From: Fidelibacterota bacterium
Lineage (GTDB): Bacteria; Bipolaricaulota; Bipolaricaulia; Bipolaricaulales; Bipolaricaulaceae
Direction: 5' to 3'
Length of the DNA: 5,571 nucleotides
Assembly (NCBI GenBank): GCA_024277405.1
Contig: JAJRVI010000010.1
Span: forward strand, 1 to 5,571
Shown here: piece by piece, positions 5,469 to 5,571 of the stretch
Position numbering within the stretch: position 1 is the stretch's first letter
Layout of the letters: every line of letters begins with the position of its first letter
Translations under genes and position numbers: made by a program
The notes under the pieces: model-generated
Seen by the model: only the letters and a program-made list of their open reading frames with translations
Told to the model about the DNA's origin: nothing
Databases searched by the model: none

Positions 5469-5571
5469 ACGATGAAGGTTTCTCGGGGGCCCGTACCCGC
5501 AAAAGTCGAGCGCAGCGTCATGACGGCTTTGGGAACATTACCGAGGGCCGCTAAAATGCCTTTCAGATGAG

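Larger units (their letters stand above)
4777..5571. other. About 800 bases with no intact recognisable gene
   Basis: No open frame here combines a credible start, ribosome binding site and recognisable product. I see no tRNA: the nearest T-loop-like string, GGTTCGTATGG near 5143, lacks the conserved form. Local structure includes a GGACC-TTTT-GGTCC hairpin (4899-4912), the palindrome GAGGATCCTC (4946-4955) and a CAAGC-TTC-GCTTG hairpin (5011-5023). At the right edge an open minus-strand frame entering from outside contains LKGILAALGNVPKAVMTLRS and could be the tail of an unseen gene, but it decays into arginine-rich, shadow-like sequence below about 5460. Mixed GC content suggests a mosaic or degraded segment. 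Confidence 0.5.

Noticed and set aside
5268..5570. 100-codon plus-strand frame from TTG 5268 with an upstream GGAGGAG
   Set aside because: It has a passable start signal, but the product is arginine and proline-rich, runs through the pyrimidine tract and matches nothing I recognise; probably non-coding.

Overview
The window carries the last codons of murF (peptidoglycan synthesis), so the source is a walled bacterium. A Ugp-type substrate-binding protein with a plain signal peptide and no lipobox cysteine favours a cell with a periplasm (diderm), but not decisively. I cannot name the species; a GC-rich uncultured or thermophilic diderm lineage is only a guess. Base composition is uneven: the murF/protease block (about 1-1180) is very GC-rich, with one line near position 500 about 80% G+C. 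The transporter block (about 1680-4760) is much lower, near 45-50% in places.

Layout. Plus strand, 1-1181: the murF 3' end, then a 77-residue single-domain protein overlapping the murF stop, then a trypsin-like serine protease of the NAL1-like kind overlapping the small gene by 38 bases. The small protein resembles the protease's N-terminal domain, so the pair looks like a domain duplication within one operon. It converges, with 5 bases between stops, on a minus-strand gene (1187-1561) for a small exported or membrane protein of unknown function, which has its own promoter and a strong ribosome binding site.

Minus strand, 4762 down to 1682: a three-gene CUT1-type ABC importer operon resembling UgpA-UgpE-UgpB (glycerol-3-phosphate, glycerophosphodiester or sugar uptake), closed by a strong intrinsic terminator at 1621-1658. 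No ATPase gene is in view; such systems often borrow a shared MsmX/UgpC-type ATPase. The first permease gene is interrupted by an in-frame TGA where the family normally has a small residue, usually glycine. Its only usable start is a TTG with no ribosome binding site, directly behind a promoter-like element whose -10 lies in a perfect 12-bp palindrome.

Right end, 4777-5571: about 800 bases with no intact gene. Short coding-like stretches appear in several frames on both strands, with stops and apparent frame changes, followed by a pyrimidine-rich tract with a G-quadruplex motif on the minus strand. This may be a graveyard of broken genes upstream of a decaying importer operon. Together with the composition break, one reading is an acquired uptake cassette beside a conserved cell-wall locus, now eroding at its 5' end.
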